Shown one piece after another: positions 49,015-58,281 of a stretch of DNA of 64,000 nt (position 1 is its first letter; every line of letters starts with the position of its first letter). The translations under genes and the position numbers were made by a program. Source of the DNA: Aquabacterium soli (GTDB taxonomy: Bacteria; Pseudomonadota; Gammaproteobacteria; Burkholderiales; Burkholderiaceae_C); assembly GCF_003933735.1 (NCBI RefSeq), contig NZ_RSED01000003.1, positions 310,001 through 374,000 of the forward strand. The letters run 5' to 3'. Below the pieces are notes generated by a model. That model was not told where the DNA came from. It did no database searches and worked only from the letters and a program-made list of their open reading frames with translations.

Positions 49015-49058
49015 GGCACGCTGTCATCCCGAATGATGACGCCACAAGCCCACCCTGC

Positions 49059-49847
49059 ATGAGCCTGCCCTTGTTTCCCGATGCCTCGACAGCTGCCTCT
49101 GCCTTGCCCCAGGAGCGCGCAACTGGGCAGTCGCCTGGCGCTGACACGCTTGAACGACTCAAGCCATATGACTGGCCCAGGCTGCACGCCGAGTTGAGCG
49201 ACCAGGGCTGCGCCATGCTGCCCGGCCTGCTCATGGTGGACGAGTGCGAGCACCTGTCTGCGCTCTACCCTCAGGACGAGCCCTTTCGAAGCCGCGTGGT
49301 GATGCAGCGCCATGGCTTCGGGCAAGGCGAATACAAGTACTTCGCCTATCCCCTGCCCTCGTTGATCCAGGGCCTGCGCACCGCGCTCTACCCCCACCTG
49401 GTGCCGCTGGCCAATCACTGGAACGAACGCATGGGCCTGGATGTCCGCTACCCCGCCCGCCATGCGGCGTTCATAGAACGCTGCCACGCGGCCGGGCAGG
49501 CACGCCCCACGCCGCTGTTGCTGTCGTACGAGACCGGTGACCACAACTGTTTGCACCAGGATCTGTACGGCGATCACGTGTTTCCCATCCAGGTCGCCGT
49601 CCTGCTGTCTGCGCCCGGCCGCGATTTCACCGGCGGCGAGTTCGTGATGACCGAGCAGCGCCCCCGCATGCAATCGCGAGTGGAGGTGGTCCCGCTGAAG
49701 CAAGGCGATGCCGTGGTGTTCGCGGTGCACCACCGGCCGGTGCAAGGCACGCGCGGCAGTTACCGCGTGCAGTCACGCCATGGGGTCAGCCGCGTGCGCT
49801 ACGGGCACCGCCACACCTTGGGCATCATCTTCCACGATGCTGCGTAA
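49059..49847 (+). CDS. 2OG-Fe(II) oxygenase
   Basis: A 262-residue non-heme iron dioxygenase. The iron-binding HxD is in NCLHQDLYGD (about residues 165-175) and the distal His in FAVHHRPVQG. An Arg in YRVQSRHGVSRVR region near the end would bind 2-oxoglutarate. The substrate is unknown. It follows the TetR gene by 44 bp on the same strand and may be read with it. It is distinct from the AlkB at 52.7 kb. Confidence 0.85.
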   Translation: MSLPLFPDASTAASALPQERATGQSPGADTLERLKPYDWPRLHAELSDQGCAMLPGLLMVDECEHLSALYPQDEPFRSRVVMQRHGFGQGEYKYFAYPLPSLIQGLRTALYPHLVPLANHWNERMGLDVRYPARHAAFIERCHAAGQARPTPLLLSYETGDHNCLHQDLYGDHVFPIQVAVLLSAPGRDFTGGEFVMTEQRPRMQSRVEVVPLKQGDAVVFAVHHRPVQGTRGSYRVQSRHGVSRVRYGHRHTLGIIFHDAA

Positions 49848-49882
49848 GATGCCATCGGTATCCACACACACGGGGACGTTGA

Positions 49883-50380
49883 ATGGCCGGACTGTTCCGC
49901 AACATCATCGCGTTCATGCTCGGCCTGCTGGCCCATGGCCGCCGCGCGCCGGGTGACACGACGAGTGCACGCTTCCTGGTCACGCCCTTTGATGTGGGCC
50001 TGCGGATCCTCAAGAGCGACAAGTACCTGCAGCTGGTCGAGCCGGCGCAGATGGACTACCTGCTTCAAGTCGGTCGCCTGTTCGGGATCCTCCAAGGCGG
50101 CGCCAGATTCGTGAACATCGGCCAGACCGTGCGGTTCTTCCGGCCCATCCCGGTGTTCAGTGTGGTGCGCATCGACACGCGCATTGTCTACGCCGATGAC
50201 AGGTGCGCATTCTTTGCTTCCACCCTGCATGTCAAGGGCGAACGCGCGGCCGAGGTGCTGGTGAAGATGAAGTTCAAGAAGAATGGTTTGACCGTGAGCG
50301 CACAATCACTTCTGCACATCCACTTTGATACAGTGCCGCTGAGTGTGCAGAAGTGGGATGCCGCGCTGGCTGCCCTTTGA
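49883..50380 (+). CDS. Hotdog-fold thioesterase-like protein (THEM6/4HBT type)
   Basis: A 165-residue protein with an N-terminal hydrophobic stretch (LFRNIIAFMLGLLA) and a hotdog domain: FDVGLRILKSDKYLQLVEPA and FRPIPVFSVVRIDTRIVYAD. This resembles the THEM6-like branch of acyl-CoA thioesterases, in which activity is unproven. It lies 35 bp downstream of the 2OG oxygenase gene and directly abuts the DUF2867 gene. Confidence 0.65.
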   Translation: MAGLFRNIIAFMLGLLAHGRRAPGDTTSARFLVTPFDVGLRILKSDKYLQLVEPAQMDYLLQVGRLFGILQGGARFVNIGQTVRFFRPIPVFSVVRIDTRIVYADDRCAFFASTLHVKGERAAEVLVKMKFKKNGLTVSAQSLLHIHFDTVPLSVQKWDAALAAL

Positions 50381-50944
50381 ATGACGCTGCAAGAGCAGCC
50401 ACCAACCTGCTGGACATCTGCCGCCATGCCCGCCACCGCCACTGACATACCGTCATTCAGCTCGCTGCAGGCCAGTCTGCCCACCGCCTATTTCTTTAAC
50501 TGCTACGCCATCGAGCTGCCGCCCGATTCGAGAAGCCCGCTGGAGCTCTACCTGAGTGTCGTGTCCCGCACACCTGGGTGGATCGATGCGCTGATGACGT
50601 TGCGCAACCGAATCGTGGGCCAGTTGGGCCTCAAGAATGTGGGCGCGTTGAGCGGTGTTGACAGCAGCAAGCCGGTTCAGGCCTACCGCATTGGTGATCA
50701 AGCCGGCATCTTCAAGTTGCTTGAAGTGCACGAGCATGAAGTCATTCTGGGGGAGACCGACAAGCACCTGGACGTCAAGCTCTCCGTCGCAAAGCAGGAG
50801 AAGCCGGGTGGCACCACCGTCTCGGTCTCGACGGTGGTCCATGTGCACAACACCCTGGGGCGCGTGTACATGTTCTTCGTCGCGCCAGCGCACCGCGTGA
50901 TCGCACCGGCGACGGTGTCCAGGCTTGCGTTGCCATCGCGGTGA
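50381..50944 (+). CDS. DUF2867 family protein
   Basis: A 187-residue protein of the DUF2867 family: LPTAYFFNCYAIELPPDSRS, PGWIDALMTLRNRIVGQLGL and VSVSTVVHVHNTLGRVYMFF are family blocks. Function is unknown. Its ATG directly follows the stop of the thioesterase-like gene with no gap, so they are co-transcribed; an alternative start is ATG 50426. It converges with the thiolase gene. Confidence 0.8.
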   Translation: MTLQEQPPTCWTSAAMPATATDIPSFSSLQASLPTAYFFNCYAIELPPDSRSPLELYLSVVSRTPGWIDALMTLRNRIVGQLGLKNVGALSGVDSSKPVQAYRIGDQAGIFKLLEVHEHEVILGETDKHLDVKLSVAKQEKPGGTTVSVSTVVHVHNTLGRVYMFFVAPAHRVIAPATVSRLALPSR

Positions 50945-50959
50945 AACGTTGAACACATG

Positions 50960-50993
50960 AAAAAACGCCGGCCCGCGTTGTCCGAACCGGCGT
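50960..50993 (-). terminator. Rho-independent terminator after the thiolase gene
   Basis: On the minus strand ACGCCGG and CCGGCGT pair around a 15-nt loop and are followed by TTTTT. It lies between the convergent DUF2867 and thiolase genes. Confidence 0.65.
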
Positions 50994-51018
50994 CTTCGTC
51001 CTCAGTCGATGCGGCAGG

Positions 51019-52203
51019 TCAGACGACCTCGAACAGCCCCGCGGCGCCCATGCCGCCGCCCACGCACATCGACACCACCACGTACTTCACGCCGCGGCGC
51101 TTGCCTTCGATCAGCGCATGCCCGACCTGGCGTGCGCCCGTCATGCCATAGGGGTGGCCGATCGAGATGGCGCCGCCATTGACGTTGTAGATCTCCGGAT
51201 CGATGCCGAGCTGGTCACGGCAATACAGCACCTGGCAGGCGAAGGCTTCGTTGAGCTCCCACAGGCCGATGTCCTGCACCTTCAGGCCATGCTGCTTGAG
51301 CAGCTTGGGGATGGCATAGATCGGCCCGATGCCCATTTCCTCAGGAAGGCAGCCGGCCACCGCCATGCCACGGTAGATGCCCAGGGGCTGCAGGCCGCGG
51401 CGCTCGGCGAACTTGGCTTCCGTGATCACGCAGGCCGAAGCGCCATCAGAGAGCTGGCTCGCATTGCCCGCGGTGACGCAGCCGCCCTCGATCACCGCCT
51501 TCAGCTGCGACAGGCCTTCGTAGGTCGTGTCGGCGCGGTTGCCTTCGTCCTGCGTCAGGTTGACATCGCGGTAGCTCACTTCACCGGTGGCCTTGTCGAC
51601 GATCTTCATCCGCGTCTGGATGGCGGCGATCTCGGCAGACAGCCGACCTTCAGCTTGTGCGAGCGCCGTGCGCCGCTGCGACTCGAAGGCATAGCGGTCC
51701 TGCGCCTCACGCGAGATGCCGAATTTCTTGGCCACGTTCTCGGCTGTGTACAGCATCGGCATGTAGGCATGGGGCACTTTCGCGATCACGTTGGGATCGG
51801 CCTCCTTGCCCACCCACGCGAAGTACTCGTTCTGCACGGCGGAAATGTTCTCCTGACCTCCGGCAATGCAGGCTTCCATGCCGTCGAAGGTGATCTGCTT
51901 GGCTGCCGTCGCGATGGCCATCAGGCCCGATGAACACTGGCGGTCCAGCGTCTGACCGGACACCGTGACAGGCAGGCCCGCCGCGAATACCGCGGTGCGG
52001 GCCAGGTTGCCACCGGCCGTGCCGGCGGTCAGCACCGCGCCGATCACCGCGTCTTCGAAGACCTCGCCCTCCAGGCCCGATCGCTCCACGGCATGCTTGA
52101 TCGCATGGCCCATCAGGGTGGGCGACTTGGTGTCATTGAATGCACCACGGAAGGCCCGGCCGATGGGGGTGCGGGCGGTTGAGACGATGACGGCTTCACG
52201 CAT
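51019..52203 (-). CDS. Acetyl-CoA acetyltransferase (thiolase family)
   Basis: A 394-residue thiolase that either condenses two acetyl-CoA or cleaves 3-ketoacyl-CoA. The nucleophilic Cys is in [11 protein letters not shown] (about residue 90), with NEAFACQV (about 345), [15 protein letters not shown] (about 355) and the second Cys in [12 protein letters not shown]. The start at 52203 (MREAVIV) is standard; the open 74 codons upstream have no family similarity. It is divergent from the monooxygenase-like gene. Confidence 0.92.
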   Translation of the reverse strand: MREAVIVSTARTPIGRAFRGAFNDTKSPTLMGHAIKHAVERSGLEGEVFEDAVIGAVLTAGTAGGNLARTAVFAAGLPVTVSGQTLDRQCSSGLMAIATAAKQITFDGMEACIAGGQENISAVQNEYFAWVGKEADPNVIAKVPHAYMPMLYTAENVAKKFGISREAQDRYAFESQRRTALAQAEGRLSAEIAAIQTRMKIVDKATGEVSYRDVNLTQDEGNRADTTYEGLSQLKAVIEGGCVTAGNASQLSDGASACVITEAKFAERRGLQPLGIYRGMAVAGCLPEEMGIGPIYAIPKLLKQHGLKVQDIGLWELNEAFACQVLYCRDQLGIDPEIYNVNGGAISIGHPYGMTGARQVGHALIEGKRRGVKYVVVSMCVGGGMGAAGLFEVV

Positions 52204-52393
52204 TTTGAAAGTCCTTTTCGCAAGGGGATCGTTGTTGCTCAGCGAGCAGCAGACACTGTATTCACAAACCGCGCGGCGCGCTCGCCAACATGCGCAGAGC
52301 AGGGTTGCACACCCCATCGAAGCGGACACCGATGCCTGCAGGGCGAAAAGCGATCTGCCATAGTCACGGTTACTCACTTGAAAGGACGAAACG

Positions 52394-52681
52394 ATGCATG
52401 GAATAGTCGCAACCCTCAAGATCAAGGATGGCGTTCAGGCCGAGTTTGAAGCCGTGGCCAACGGCCTGGTCGAACAATCCCGCCAGGAGCCGGGATGCCG
52501 TGGCTATACGCTCTGGAGGACTGCCGACGCCAGCACCTATGTGTTCGTCGAGTACTACGACAACGCCGAGGCCATCGACGCGCACATGAAATCGGACCAC
52601 TACCGGCAGATCGGCCGCCAGCTCGGCGCCTTCCTGGACGGTGCGCCCGAACTCAAGCGGCTGGTCGGCGCGACGAGCTGA
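52394..52681 (+). CDS. Putative quinol monooxygenase (ABM superfamily)
   Basis: A 95-residue antibiotic-biosynthesis-monooxygenase-type protein of ferredoxin-like fold. [22 protein letters not shown] and [20 protein letters not shown] are typical. Relatives include YgiN-type quinol monooxygenases, but most are uncharacterised. The ATG at 52394 follows GAAAGGACG. It is 17 bp upstream of alkB and probably co-transcribed. Confidence 0.82.
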   Translation: MHGIVATLKIKDGVQAEFEAVANGLVEQSRQEPGCRGYTLWRTADASTYVFVEYYDNAEAIDAHMKSDHYRQIGRQLGAFLDGAPELKRLVGATS

Positions 52682-52698
52682 GCCGCGAGCCGCATCGC

Positions 52699-53358
52699 AT
52701 GACCCTGCCGCTGTTCGACGACGCGCCCGGCGCCCAGCCCGGCCACATCGAATGGCTGGGGGAGCAGGCATGCGTGCTGCACGGCCAGGCCTTGCCGCAT
52801 GCCGCCGCGCTGATCGATGCGTTCGACGCCGTTGCTGCGCAGGCGCCCTTTCGCCACCTGGTCACACCGGGCGGCGCCACCATGTCGGTGGCGATGACCA
52901 ATTGCGGCCCGCTGGGCTGGGTGTCCGATCGACGGGGCTACCGCTACAGCCCAGAGGATCCCGCCTCCGGGCTGCCGTGGCCGCCAATGCCCGCGGTGTT
53001 CCGGCGCCTGGCCCAGCAAGCGGCGAAAGAAGCCGGGTTCGGCATCTTCGAACCCGACGCCTGCCTGGTCAACCGCTACACGCCGGGCACGCGCCTGTCC
53101 CTGCACCAGGACCGCGACGAGCAGGACTACAAGCACCCGATCGTGTCGGTGTCGCTGGGCATGCCGGCCACCTTCCTGTTCGGCGGGCTTACCCGGGCCG
53201 AGCGTCCCAGGCGCATCCTGCTGGAGCACGGCGATGTGGTGGTGTGGGGCGGCGTGGACCGGCTGCGCTTTCATGGCATCGCGCCGCTCAAGGATCATCC
53301 TCACCCGCGCCTGGGCTCTGTGCGGCTGAACCTCACGTTCCGCCGTGCGGGCGCCTGA
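52699..53358 (+). CDS. alkB: DNA oxidative demethylase AlkB
   Basis: A 219-residue 2OG/Fe(II) dioxygenase that removes 1-methyladenine and 3-methylcytosine from DNA. The iron ligands are in SLHQDRDEQD (HxD, about residues 137-145) and LRFHGIAP (about 193-200). The 2-oxoglutarate Arg is in RLNLTFRRAG at the C-terminus, and NRYTPGTRLSLHQD is an AlkB hallmark. The length equals E. coli AlkB. It converges with the methyltransferase gene; no ada gene is near. Confidence 0.93.
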   Translation: MTLPLFDDAPGAQPGHIEWLGEQACVLHGQALPHAAALIDAFDAVAAQAPFRHLVTPGGATMSVAMTNCGPLGWVSDRRGYRYSPEDPASGLPWPPMPAVFRRLAQQAAKEAGFGIFEPDACLVNRYTPGTRLSLHQDRDEQDYKHPIVSVSLGMPATFLFGGLTRAERPRRILLEHGDVVVWGGVDRLRFHGIAPLKDHPHPRLGSVRLNLTFRRAGA

Positions 53359-53376
53359 AACACGGCTCACCGCGTC

Positions 53377-54234
53377 TCAGACCCGCACCACATAGACCGC
53401 GTAGAACGGCACCCCCGTGAGGAAACGGAAGGTGCTGTCGGCAAAGGAGTGCACGGTGCTGAACCCTTCCATCACCTGGTGCACTGCATCCAGCCTCAAA
53501 CGGGGATGGGGCCTGCTGAACTCGGCCAGGCTGCGCGGCCCCCACGTGAACTCCGCCTCGGTCAGCCGCACCAGCGGGTGCATGCGGGCATGGCCCACCG
53601 TGATCCAGGACAGCGCGTCGAAAACAAGCACCGACCCCGGCGGCGCGTGCTCGCCAAAGGTTTGAAGCAGGGCCTCTACCTGCCCCGGCTGCAGGTACAT
53701 CAGCACGCCCTCGCTCATCAGGCAGACCGGTGCGCCCTGGCGGTCAGGCAGGCCGAGATCCGACCACCAACCGGGAGAACGAAGATCGAGCGCCACCTGG
53801 CGATGGCGAGCCGAGGCCGGCGGCAGCAGATGGTCACGGATCGACAGCACCTCGGGCAGGTCTGCATCGATCATGCGTGCACAGCCGTTGTCCAGCCACT
53901 GGAAGTAGTGGGACAGCCCGCAGCCCAGGTTAGCCACCAGGCCTCCAGGCTGCAAAGCCAGGAACTGCTGCGCCACCTCGCGGAAGCGCTGGGTGCGCAC
54001 CAGCACCCCGTACACGCAAGCCTTGTCCTCCAGCCATGTGCGGCCGTCGTCGTCCAGGGCCTGCATCATCGACGCGGCGAAGGCATCGCCAACAGCCACA
54101 TCTGGAAACATGGCGTCACCGAACGCACGCGCTGCCAGCGGGATGCGCAGCGTGGATGGCACGGCTGCCAAGGCCTCGTAGTGACGGCGTGGATCAACCT
54201 GGGTGGTATGCGCCCTGGCTCTGACAGACGGCAT
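53377..54234 (-). CDS. Class I SAM-dependent methyltransferase (LCMT/PPM1-like)
   Basis: A 285-residue methyltransferase of the leucine carboxyl methyltransferase-like family. The SAM-binding VANLGCGLSHYFQWLD (about residues 105-120), DADLPEVLSIRDHLLP and LMSEGVLMYLQPGQVEALL are conserved. Bacterial members act on small molecules, some in polyketide pathways; the substrate here is unknown. The Met at 54234 (MPSVRAR) is the likely start; the frame is open to 54519. Confidence 0.85.
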   Translation of the reverse strand: MPSVRARAHTTQVDPRRHYEALAAVPSTLRIPLAARAFGDAMFPDVAVGDAFAASMMQALDDDGRTWLEDKACVYGVLVRTQRFREVAQQFLALQPGGLVANLGCGLSHYFQWLDNGCARMIDADLPEVLSIRDHLLPPASARHRQVALDLRSPGWWSDLGLPDRQGAPVCLMSEGVLMYLQPGQVEALLQTFGEHAPPGSVLVFDALSWITVGHARMHPLVRLTEAEFTWGPRSLAEFSRPHPRLRLDAVHQVMEGFSTVHSFADSTFRFLTGVPFYAVYVVRV

Positions 54235-54542
54235 GCGATGTCTCCTCGTTTTGAGGGTCATCATCGGGCAGGCCGCCCTCGAAATCAAGGCAAAGCCAGG
54301 GCTCAGCGTCCCAGCATTTCCTGGATGCGCTGGGGGAGCACGTCCAGCGGGAAGGATTTGAGTGCTGCTGCGGCCTTCGGCTGCATCAGCATCACGCCCG
54401 CATGGACAGCGGCCCTTGAGTACGACAAGTTCGGTGATCAGCGCCTGGCCAGATCCCTTCAGAAGGCCGAATCCGGGTTGATGAACTGGTGGGGCAACTG
54501 GGCGCGCTCGAAGCTGCAACCTGAGCGCTCATCCCCTGCCCT
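54235..54542. other. Gene-poor stretch with a possible short remnant
   Basis: About 300 bp without a well-supported gene. A 29-codon minus-strand ORF (54303-54392, start MLMQPKAAAALKS, end RIQEMLGR) and a plus-strand stretch with KFGDQRLARSLQKAES both read like coding sequence but are too short to place. They may be remnants of a lost gene. Confidence 0.3.
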
Positions 54543-55196
54543 TCACTTCGGCGCTTTGGTCGTGCGCAGATAAGGCAGCTTGACGTCGATGGCACCGTAC
54601 TTCTCGCGGGCCTGGTCGTCATTGAGCGACAGCGCGACGACCACGTCCTGGCCGACCGCCCAGTTGGCCGGCGTGGCCAGCGGCACGTTGAAGGTCAGCT
54701 GCAGGGCGTCGAGTGCGCGCAGCACTTCGGCAAAGTTGCGGCCCACCGACATCGGATAGGTCATGGCCAGCTTGAGCTTCTTGTCCGGGCCAATGATGAA
54801 GACTGAGCGCACGGTGGCCGTGTCGTTGGCGGTGCGGCCATCGGGGAGATAGGCTTCGGCGGGCAGCATGTCGAAGGCCTTGGACACGGCCAGCCCTTCG
54901 TCGGCGATGATGGGGAAACCGGCGGGGCAGCCGGCCACGGTCTCGATGTCGCCCTTCCACTTCTTGTGCGCTTCCACACCGTCGACAGACACGCCGATCA
55001 CCTTGGTGCCGCGCTTGGCCCATTCGGCCTCCAGCTGGGCCACGGCGCCGAATTCGGTGGTGCACACCGGCGTGAAATCCTTGGGGTGGGAGAACAGGAT
55101 GGCCCAGCCAGAGCCGATCCAGTCGTGGAACTTGATGGGCCCCTGGTCGGTGTCGGCCGAGAAATCAGGAACGATGTCGTTGATGCGCAGTGCCAT
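54543..55196 (-). CDS. 1-Cys peroxiredoxin (Prx6 type)
   Basis: A 217-residue peroxidase that reduces H2O2 and organic peroxides. The peroxidatic Cys is in SHPKDFTPVCTTEFG (about residue 47), and the C-terminal dimerisation part YPMSVGRNFAEVLRALDALQ is typical of Prx6. The start at 55196 (MALRIND) is standard. It follows the persulfide dioxygenase-rhodanese gene by 71 bp on the same strand, possibly as a second gene of one unit. Confidence 0.93.
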   Translation of the reverse strand: MALRINDIVPDFSADTDQGPIKFHDWIGSGWAILFSHPKDFTPVCTTEFGAVAQLEAEWAKRGTKVIGVSVDGVEAHKKWKGDIETVAGCPAGFPIIADEGLAVSKAFDMLPAEAYLPDGRTANDTATVRSVFIIGPDKKLKLAMTYPMSVGRNFAEVLRALDALQLTFNVPLATPANWAVGQDVVVALSLNDDQAREKYGAIDVKLPYLRTTKAPK

Positions 55197-55267
55197 GGTG
55201 CTGAACTCCGGGAATGTCAGAATTTTGCGAGTGTGCCAGACGATGATCGCGCGCCCGAGTAGTCCTC

Positions 55268-56383
55268 TCAGGCGGAGGGATGTGACGTGCGCTCCACCGG
55301 CAGCCCGAGTTGATGCCACATCAACATGCCGCCGCGCAGGTTGGCCACACGCTTGAAACCACCCTCGCGCAGGATGACCGTGGCCTGGCCGGAGCGCGTG
55401 CCGGCATGGCACACGGCAACCACCGGCTTGTCTTGCGGGACCTCGCCCAGGCGGTCCTTCAATTCGTTCAGGGGCAGCAGTTGCGCACCCTCGATGCACC
55501 CCAGGCGTTCGTCCACCTCGCCTTCCTGGCGGACATCGAGCAGCAGCACACCAGCCCGATGCTCCGACACCCATTCGGGATCGATCTCGAGCAGCCCGGC
55601 ATAGGTCTGGCGCACCGGGCCCCAGTCGGCCAGCACGGGTTCCTTGCCATCCTCCGGCCGGCCACAGCGCATGTTGGCCGGCACGGCCACGTCCAGCTTC
55701 TTGGGGTGCGGCAGGTGCAGGTTGTCCATGAAGCCGACGAAATCACGCTCATCCGCCTGGCCTCCGATGCGCGGGTTGTGCGCACGTTCTTCAGCGATGC
55801 TGGACACGGTGCGGCCGCTGTAGTCGTGTGCGGGAAAGATCAGGCAGTCGGCTGGCAGGCTGAAGAGCTGCTGGGTAATGGACTGGTAGAGCGTGCTGGC
55901 ATGTCCCGACTGAAAATCGCAACGCCCAGCACCGCGGATCAGCAGGCTGTCGCCCGTGAAGGCCATGCGGTGGTCATCGCTCAGGTAGGTGATGCAGCCA
56001 TCCGTGTGCCCCGGGGTGGCCCGGACTTCCAGATGCCGCTGGCCGAAGACGACGCGGTCGCCATGGTCCAGCAGCAGGTCGGCGCCCTGCAGGTCTGTGC
56101 CATACCGGCCGGAGATGCCGATGCGGCACCCGGTGGCCTGCTGCATCAGCCAGGCGCCCGTGACGTGGTCTGCATGGCAATGGGTGTCCAGCACGGCAAC
56201 CAACTGCAGGCCCAGCTCGTCGATCAGGGCCAGATCGCGCAGGTGCTGCTCGAACACCGTGTCGATGATCACCGCCTGCCGGGTCGCGGGACAGCCCAGC
56301 AGGTAGGTGTAGGTCGATGACGTGGCATCGAACAGCTGCCGAAAGATCAAGTCGCCGACCATCGAGCCCTCCACATGCCGCAT
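55268..56383 (-). CDS. Persulfide dioxygenase-rhodanese fusion
   Basis: A 371-residue two-domain enzyme. The N-terminal metallo-beta-lactamase-fold domain (about residues 8-230) has the ETHE1-type iron site: THCHADHVTGAWL, TPGHTDGCITYL and FTGDSLLIRGAGRCDFQ. It should oxidise glutathione persulfide to sulfite. The C-terminal rhodanese domain (about 270-365) has the catalytic Cys in VAVCHAGTRSGQ. Such fusions are known in Burkholderia and channel sulfane sulfur between thiosulfate, persulfide and sulfite. The start may be 56383 or the Met at 56362. It is divergent from azurin. Confidence 0.9.
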   Translation of the reverse strand: MRHVEGSMVGDLIFRQLFDATSSTYTYLLGCPATRQAVIIDTVFEQHLRDLALIDELGLQLVAVLDTHCHADHVTGAWLMQQATGCRIGISGRYGTDLQGADLLLDHGDRVVFGQRHLEVRATPGHTDGCITYLSDDHRMAFTGDSLLIRGAGRCDFQSGHASTLYQSITQQLFSLPADCLIFPAHDYSGRTVSSIAEERAHNPRIGGQADERDFVGFMDNLHLPHPKKLDVAVPANMRCGRPEDGKEPVLADWGPVRQTYAGLLEIDPEWVSEHRAGVLLLDVRQEGEVDERLGCIEGAQLLPLNELKDRLGEVPQDKPVVAVCHAGTRSGQATVILREGGFKRVANLRGGMLMWHQLGLPVERTSHPSA

Positions 56384-56551
56384 GGGTGAACAGAAGTGCG
56401 CGGCTTCGAACCAGCATAGCCCATCGCCCGTGCGAGGTCACGAACACCACCCTCAATCCATCCAGCCTTTGATCAATCACAAGCCCGCCTGGGAGCCCTG
56501 CTTGCACAGTGGGGACAGTCGAACTGACCACACTGCTCCCAGAAGGAACGA

Positions 56552-57007
56552 ATGATGAAGATGACCACCGCTGCCGCCGCCCTGCTCACCGCCTTGCTGG
56601 CAGGCCCCACGCTGGCCGCCACCTGCAACGTCGACATCGAAGGCAGCGATGCCATGCAGTTCAACAAGACCAGCATCGCGGTGCCGGCCAGCTGCAAGCA
56701 GTTCACCGTCAAACTCAGGCACGCCGGCAAGCTGCCCAAGGCCGCCATGGGCCACAACTGGGTGCTGAGCAAGGCCGCCGATGCGCAGGCCGTGGCCAAC
56801 GACGGCATCGCCGCAGGCCTGGACAAGTCCTATGTGAAGCCCGGCGACACACGCGTGATCGCGCACACGAAGATCATCGGCGGCGGCGAAAGCGATGCCG
56901 TGAGCTTCGATGTCGCCAAGCTCAAGGCCGGCGAGAGCTATGCCTGGTTCTGCTCGTTCCCGGGGCATTCGACCATCATGAAGGGCACGCTGGCGTTGGC
57001 CAAATAG
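56552..57007 (+). CDS. Azurin (blue copper protein)
   Basis: A 151-residue periplasmic electron carrier. A signal peptide is visible (about residues 1-22, ending GPTLAA). The mature protein starts [15 protein letters not shown]. The copper ligands are His in MGHNWVL, Cys and His in [13 protein letters not shown], and the axial Met in the same block. A Cys pair (TCNVD and ASCKQF) makes the usual disulfide. Likely electron partners are cytochromes c; no denitrification genes are near. Confidence 0.95.
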   Translation: MMKMTTAAAALLTALLAGPTLAATCNVDIEGSDAMQFNKTSIAVPASCKQFTVKLRHAGKLPKAAMGHNWVLSKAADAQAVANDGIAAGLDKSYVKPGDTRVIAHTKIIGGGESDAVSFDVAKLKAGESYAWFCSFPGHSTIMKGTLALAK

Positions 57008-57031
57008 GGCGCATCGCCTGGCAAGCAGAAA

Positions 57032-57055
57032 GGCCGGGTCCGATCCGGCTTCTTC
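57032..57055 (+). terminator. Possible terminator after azurin
   Basis: GCCGG and CCGGC form a short stem with a 7-nt loop, followed by TTCTTC. It starts 25 bp past the azurin stop. The stem is short and the T run is imperfect. Confidence 0.45.
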
Positions 57056-57127
57056 ACGTGTACCCGTACGGCAGTTTGATCAGCCCTGGGGCGGATCAGC
57101 ATCGGAACGAAGTGCCAACACGGTGGG

Positions 57128-57706
57128 CTATTGGGCAGCAGCCACCTTCTGCACCGCAGCCAGGGCTGCCTCTACATTGGCCAACGGCGCCACCCCACCC
57201 ACTGTGGCAATCACCTGCCCGCCCTTGTTGAGGATGAACGTGGTACGGGCCACCGATCCGTGGTCGACGACCACGCCACGCTTGTCCTTGCGCCCTCTTG
57301 TCGACTCATTCACATCCAGATCGAAAGACCGGGCGATACGGCCGTCGACATCCGAGGCCACAGGGAACTTGCTGGCGCAGTACTGCGGATCTGCAGAGAA
57401 CGCATTGAGCCGCCCGATGTCGTCGAGAGACACTCCCACGATGCTGGCACCTGCGGCGGCAAAGCGCTCAAAGTTCTGGGCGAACGCATGGGCCTGGATG
57501 GAACAGCCACCGCCGAACGCGGTCGGGTAGAAATACACCACCACCGGGCCCTTCCTGAGCTGGTCCTTCAGTGCATATGTGAATGCCTTGCCAGCGAAGG
57601 AGGCCTGCGTCGTGAACGAGGGGGCCACATCACCTTCCTTCAACTCGGCCAGCGCTGACGACACGCCCAAGCCAGCCAGCGCGGCTGTGGTCAAGATTTT
57701 TTTCAT
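57128..57706 (-). CDS. Exported peroxiredoxin (AhpC/TSA family)
   Basis: A 192-residue thiol peroxidase. The N-terminus is a signal peptide (MKKILTTAALAGLGVSSALA), so it acts in the periplasm. The peroxidatic Cys is in YPTAFGGGCSIQAHAFAQN (about residue 73), a variant of the TxxC motif also seen in exported family members. A second Cys (DPQYCASKF) may form the resolving disulfide. It starts 14 bp downstream of the remnant of a metallo-beta-lactamase-fold gene, with which it was probably co-transcribed. Confidence 0.88.
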   Translation of the reverse strand: MKKILTTAALAGLGVSSALAELKEGDVAPSFTTQASFAGKAFTYALKDQLRKGPVVVYFYPTAFGGGCSIQAHAFAQNFERFAAAGASIVGVSLDDIGRLNAFSADPQYCASKFPVASDVDGRIARSFDLDVNESTRGRKDKRGVVVDHGSVARTTFILNKGGQVIATVGGVAPLANVEAALAAVQKVAAAQ

Positions 57707-57719
57707 GTTCAAACCTCGG

Positions 57720-58281
57720 TCAATCAACGGGGGGTTTCAGTTCGGCGTACAGCCACCTGATGAAGCGCTCGGCAGATTGCCAGGCCTGCGGCACCTGGGC
57801 ATCGAACTCAGCCGTGGGCTTGGCCGCGATGACCTTCCAGCAGACCTTTCAGGCTGCCACCATTGTTCAGATCCACCAGCGGGTAGCCGACGGACCGGTA
57901 GTCATCGCCCAGGGCCAGCACATCGTGCTTGGTGAAATGCGGCGTCGCGCCCAGCTTGGCGAAGTTCTCGTTACCACCCGTGTGATCACCATGCACATGG
58001 GTGTTGATCAGGTAGCGGATGGGTTGATCCGACAGCTTCCTGATGGCGGCATGGAGCTTGTCTGCCAACGGCGCGAACTGCGCGTCCACGAGCAGAACGC
58101 TCTCTGGCCCGATCAACACACTGATGGTGCCGCCCTGGCCCTCCAGCGTGTAGAGATCCTCGCCCAGGCGGCTGCTCTTGATCTTGCTGAAGTCAGGGGC
58201 CTGCTGCGCATGGCTGATGGCAGGCAAAAGCCCTGACAACGCGATGAAGAGAGCCGTTCCGGGGTGACGAAGCATGGTCAA
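57720..58281 (-). pseudogene. Metallo-beta-lactamase-fold hydrolase, broken by an internal out-of-frame deletion
   Basis: The N-terminal half (57808-58281) reads normally: a signal peptide (about residues 1-25, ending SHAQQ), then ISVLIGPESVLLVDAQF and the metal site NTHVHGDHTGGNENF. After NNGGSLKGLLEG the frame ends in HRGQAHG-stop. In the +1 frame from 57833, reading continues as VIAAKPTAEFDAQVPQ to FIRWLYAELKPPVD-stop at 57720, which is the usual C-terminus of this family. About 60-80 residues, including the remaining metal ligands, are missing between the two. The deletion plus frameshift leaves no active enzyme. Confidence 0.85.
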
